Shown here: positions 63,344-64,000 of the stretch, piece after piece
Numbering within the stretch: the first letter of the stretch is position 1
Layout of the letters: each line of letters opens with the position of its first letter
Origin: Pachyseris speciosa
Taxonomy: Eukaryota > Cnidaria > Anthozoa > Scleractinia > Pachyseridae
Assembly: GCA_016490735.1 (NCBI GenBank)
Contig: JAEMWC010000079.1
Coordinates: 1,539,501 to 1,603,500, forward strand
Length of the DNA: 64,000 bases
Direction: 5' to 3'
The notes under the pieces: generated by a model
Databases searched by the model: none
What the model was told of the DNA's origin: nothing
Seen by the model: only the letters and a program-made list of their open reading frames with translations
Program-made: the position numbers and the translations under genes

Positions 63344-64000
63344 CAATCAAAAATCCCCATGCTCATTTCATGATATGTTGTGAGATATTTTATGAATTTT
63401 TTGGTGATTTTTGAGATATTTGGGAAGAGATAATTTTTCTCAAAGGGTTAGTGAAATTGAGGTAAATAGGAAATATTGAATATTTAATGAAAGTTTAAAA
63501 TTGGAAGATAAATTTGGAAATTAGTAAACGGACACCAAACAGTTCCCCCAGCAACATGGAGTGCCCTTTTGGGGGTGTCAGCCGTCTGGCGGTGTTTGAA
63601 AACACTTTTTTACAGTTCATTCCCTTCTTTAAACTCCTTAAAATTTCTGTTTAGTCTCTTATAGGGTTACATTATCAAGTCCAAGACAAATTATGTCTTC
63701 CAAATATTCTCCTTCAGTTTGCCGTTTTCATTTAAATTCGATTTTCTGTTACGTTCCAAAACACTCTATAGCACGTAGGTCAAATTAATGACCTCAACTA
63801 ATGGAACTTCAAGTGAACATGTTGTAAGACACATTCCGCCACCTGTACATTGAAGAGTTTTCTCTCCGTTTATGGTCTCTTTTTGTTGAAAATGAAAAAG
63901 ATGTGCAGTGCGAGAACAAATACACAAGCGAAACGGCAATATCTGTAATTTCAGTCCTGTTCGAAAATGCTTCTCGCTAGTGAATGCGTTGTACTGTGTT
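63344..64000. other. No gene recognised
   Basis: AT-rich sequence with no ORF, repeat or RNA signal that I can support. Confidence 0.5.

Overview
This is a eukaryotic nuclear window, most likely from a cnidarian and probably an anthozoan such as a coral. That origin is an inference from three things: a spliced animal-type mitochondrial aconitase gene, a dense mix of Penelope-like elements (PLEs), jockey/CR1-like LINEs, gypsy-like LTR elements and many small inverted-repeat elements, and a lineage-restricted-looking membrane protein family that I do not recognise. No prokaryotic-style operons or ribosome binding sites are present.

Layout. 1-1.5 kb: the last exons of mitochondrial aconitase (ACO2, + strand). 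2.1-6.8 kb: repeats, including a palindromic PLE-terminus insertion with a 14-bp target duplication and a ~33-bp minisatellite interrupted by a TIR element that itself contains a second TIR element. 7.2-8.9 kb: a 5'-truncated PLE (reverse transcriptase plus GIY-YIG endonuclease) bounded by a 13-bp target duplication. 9.9-22.0 kb: a ~12 kb block whose outer ends look like a hAT-type transposon with an 8-bp target duplication. It contains a ~3 kb array of 70-bp units with a 16-unit higher-order period, and a second TIR element with a 9-bp target duplication that carries a broken RecQ-like helicase and a PLE fragment. 22.2-24.9 kb: tRNA-derived SINE-like copies in inverted orientation, a PLE terminal remnant with a hammerhead-like motif, and a LINE fragment. 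25.5-26.6 kb: a C2H2 zinc-finger gene, the only other clear intact host-type coding region outside the membrane protein family. 26.7-29.4 kb: MITEs and a tandem duplication.

30.9-52.4 kb holds three copies of a multi-pass membrane protein gene on the minus strand, inside a large segmental duplication. Copy 2 (38966-40594) is intact at 542 codons. Copy 1 (30939-32527) has a 31-bp deletion that breaks the frame. Copy 3 (47293-52356) has been taken apart by successive insertions: a TIR element carrying a PLE, a 5'-truncated LINE, and small repeats. Because the duplicated blocks align, several insertions can be read against their empty sites. A second LINE with an ORF1-like remnant lies between copies 1 and 2.

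52.4-57 kb is non-coding sequence with locally duplicated segments and microsatellites. 57.0-63.3 kb is a non-autonomous pogo/Tigger-like element split by a young gypsy-like LTR retrotransposon (minus strand, 165-bp LTRs differing at one or two positions, Gag-protease then reverse transcriptase-RNase H-integrase in the +1 frame, one in-frame TGA). The last 650 bp show nothing I can support.

Little here works as a pathway. The window is mainly a layered record of transposition around a few host genes. The points of most interest are the hammerhead-like motifs in three different PLE families, the 12 kb composite hAT-like block with its satellite, the helicase-bearing TIR element, and the unrecognised membrane protein family.
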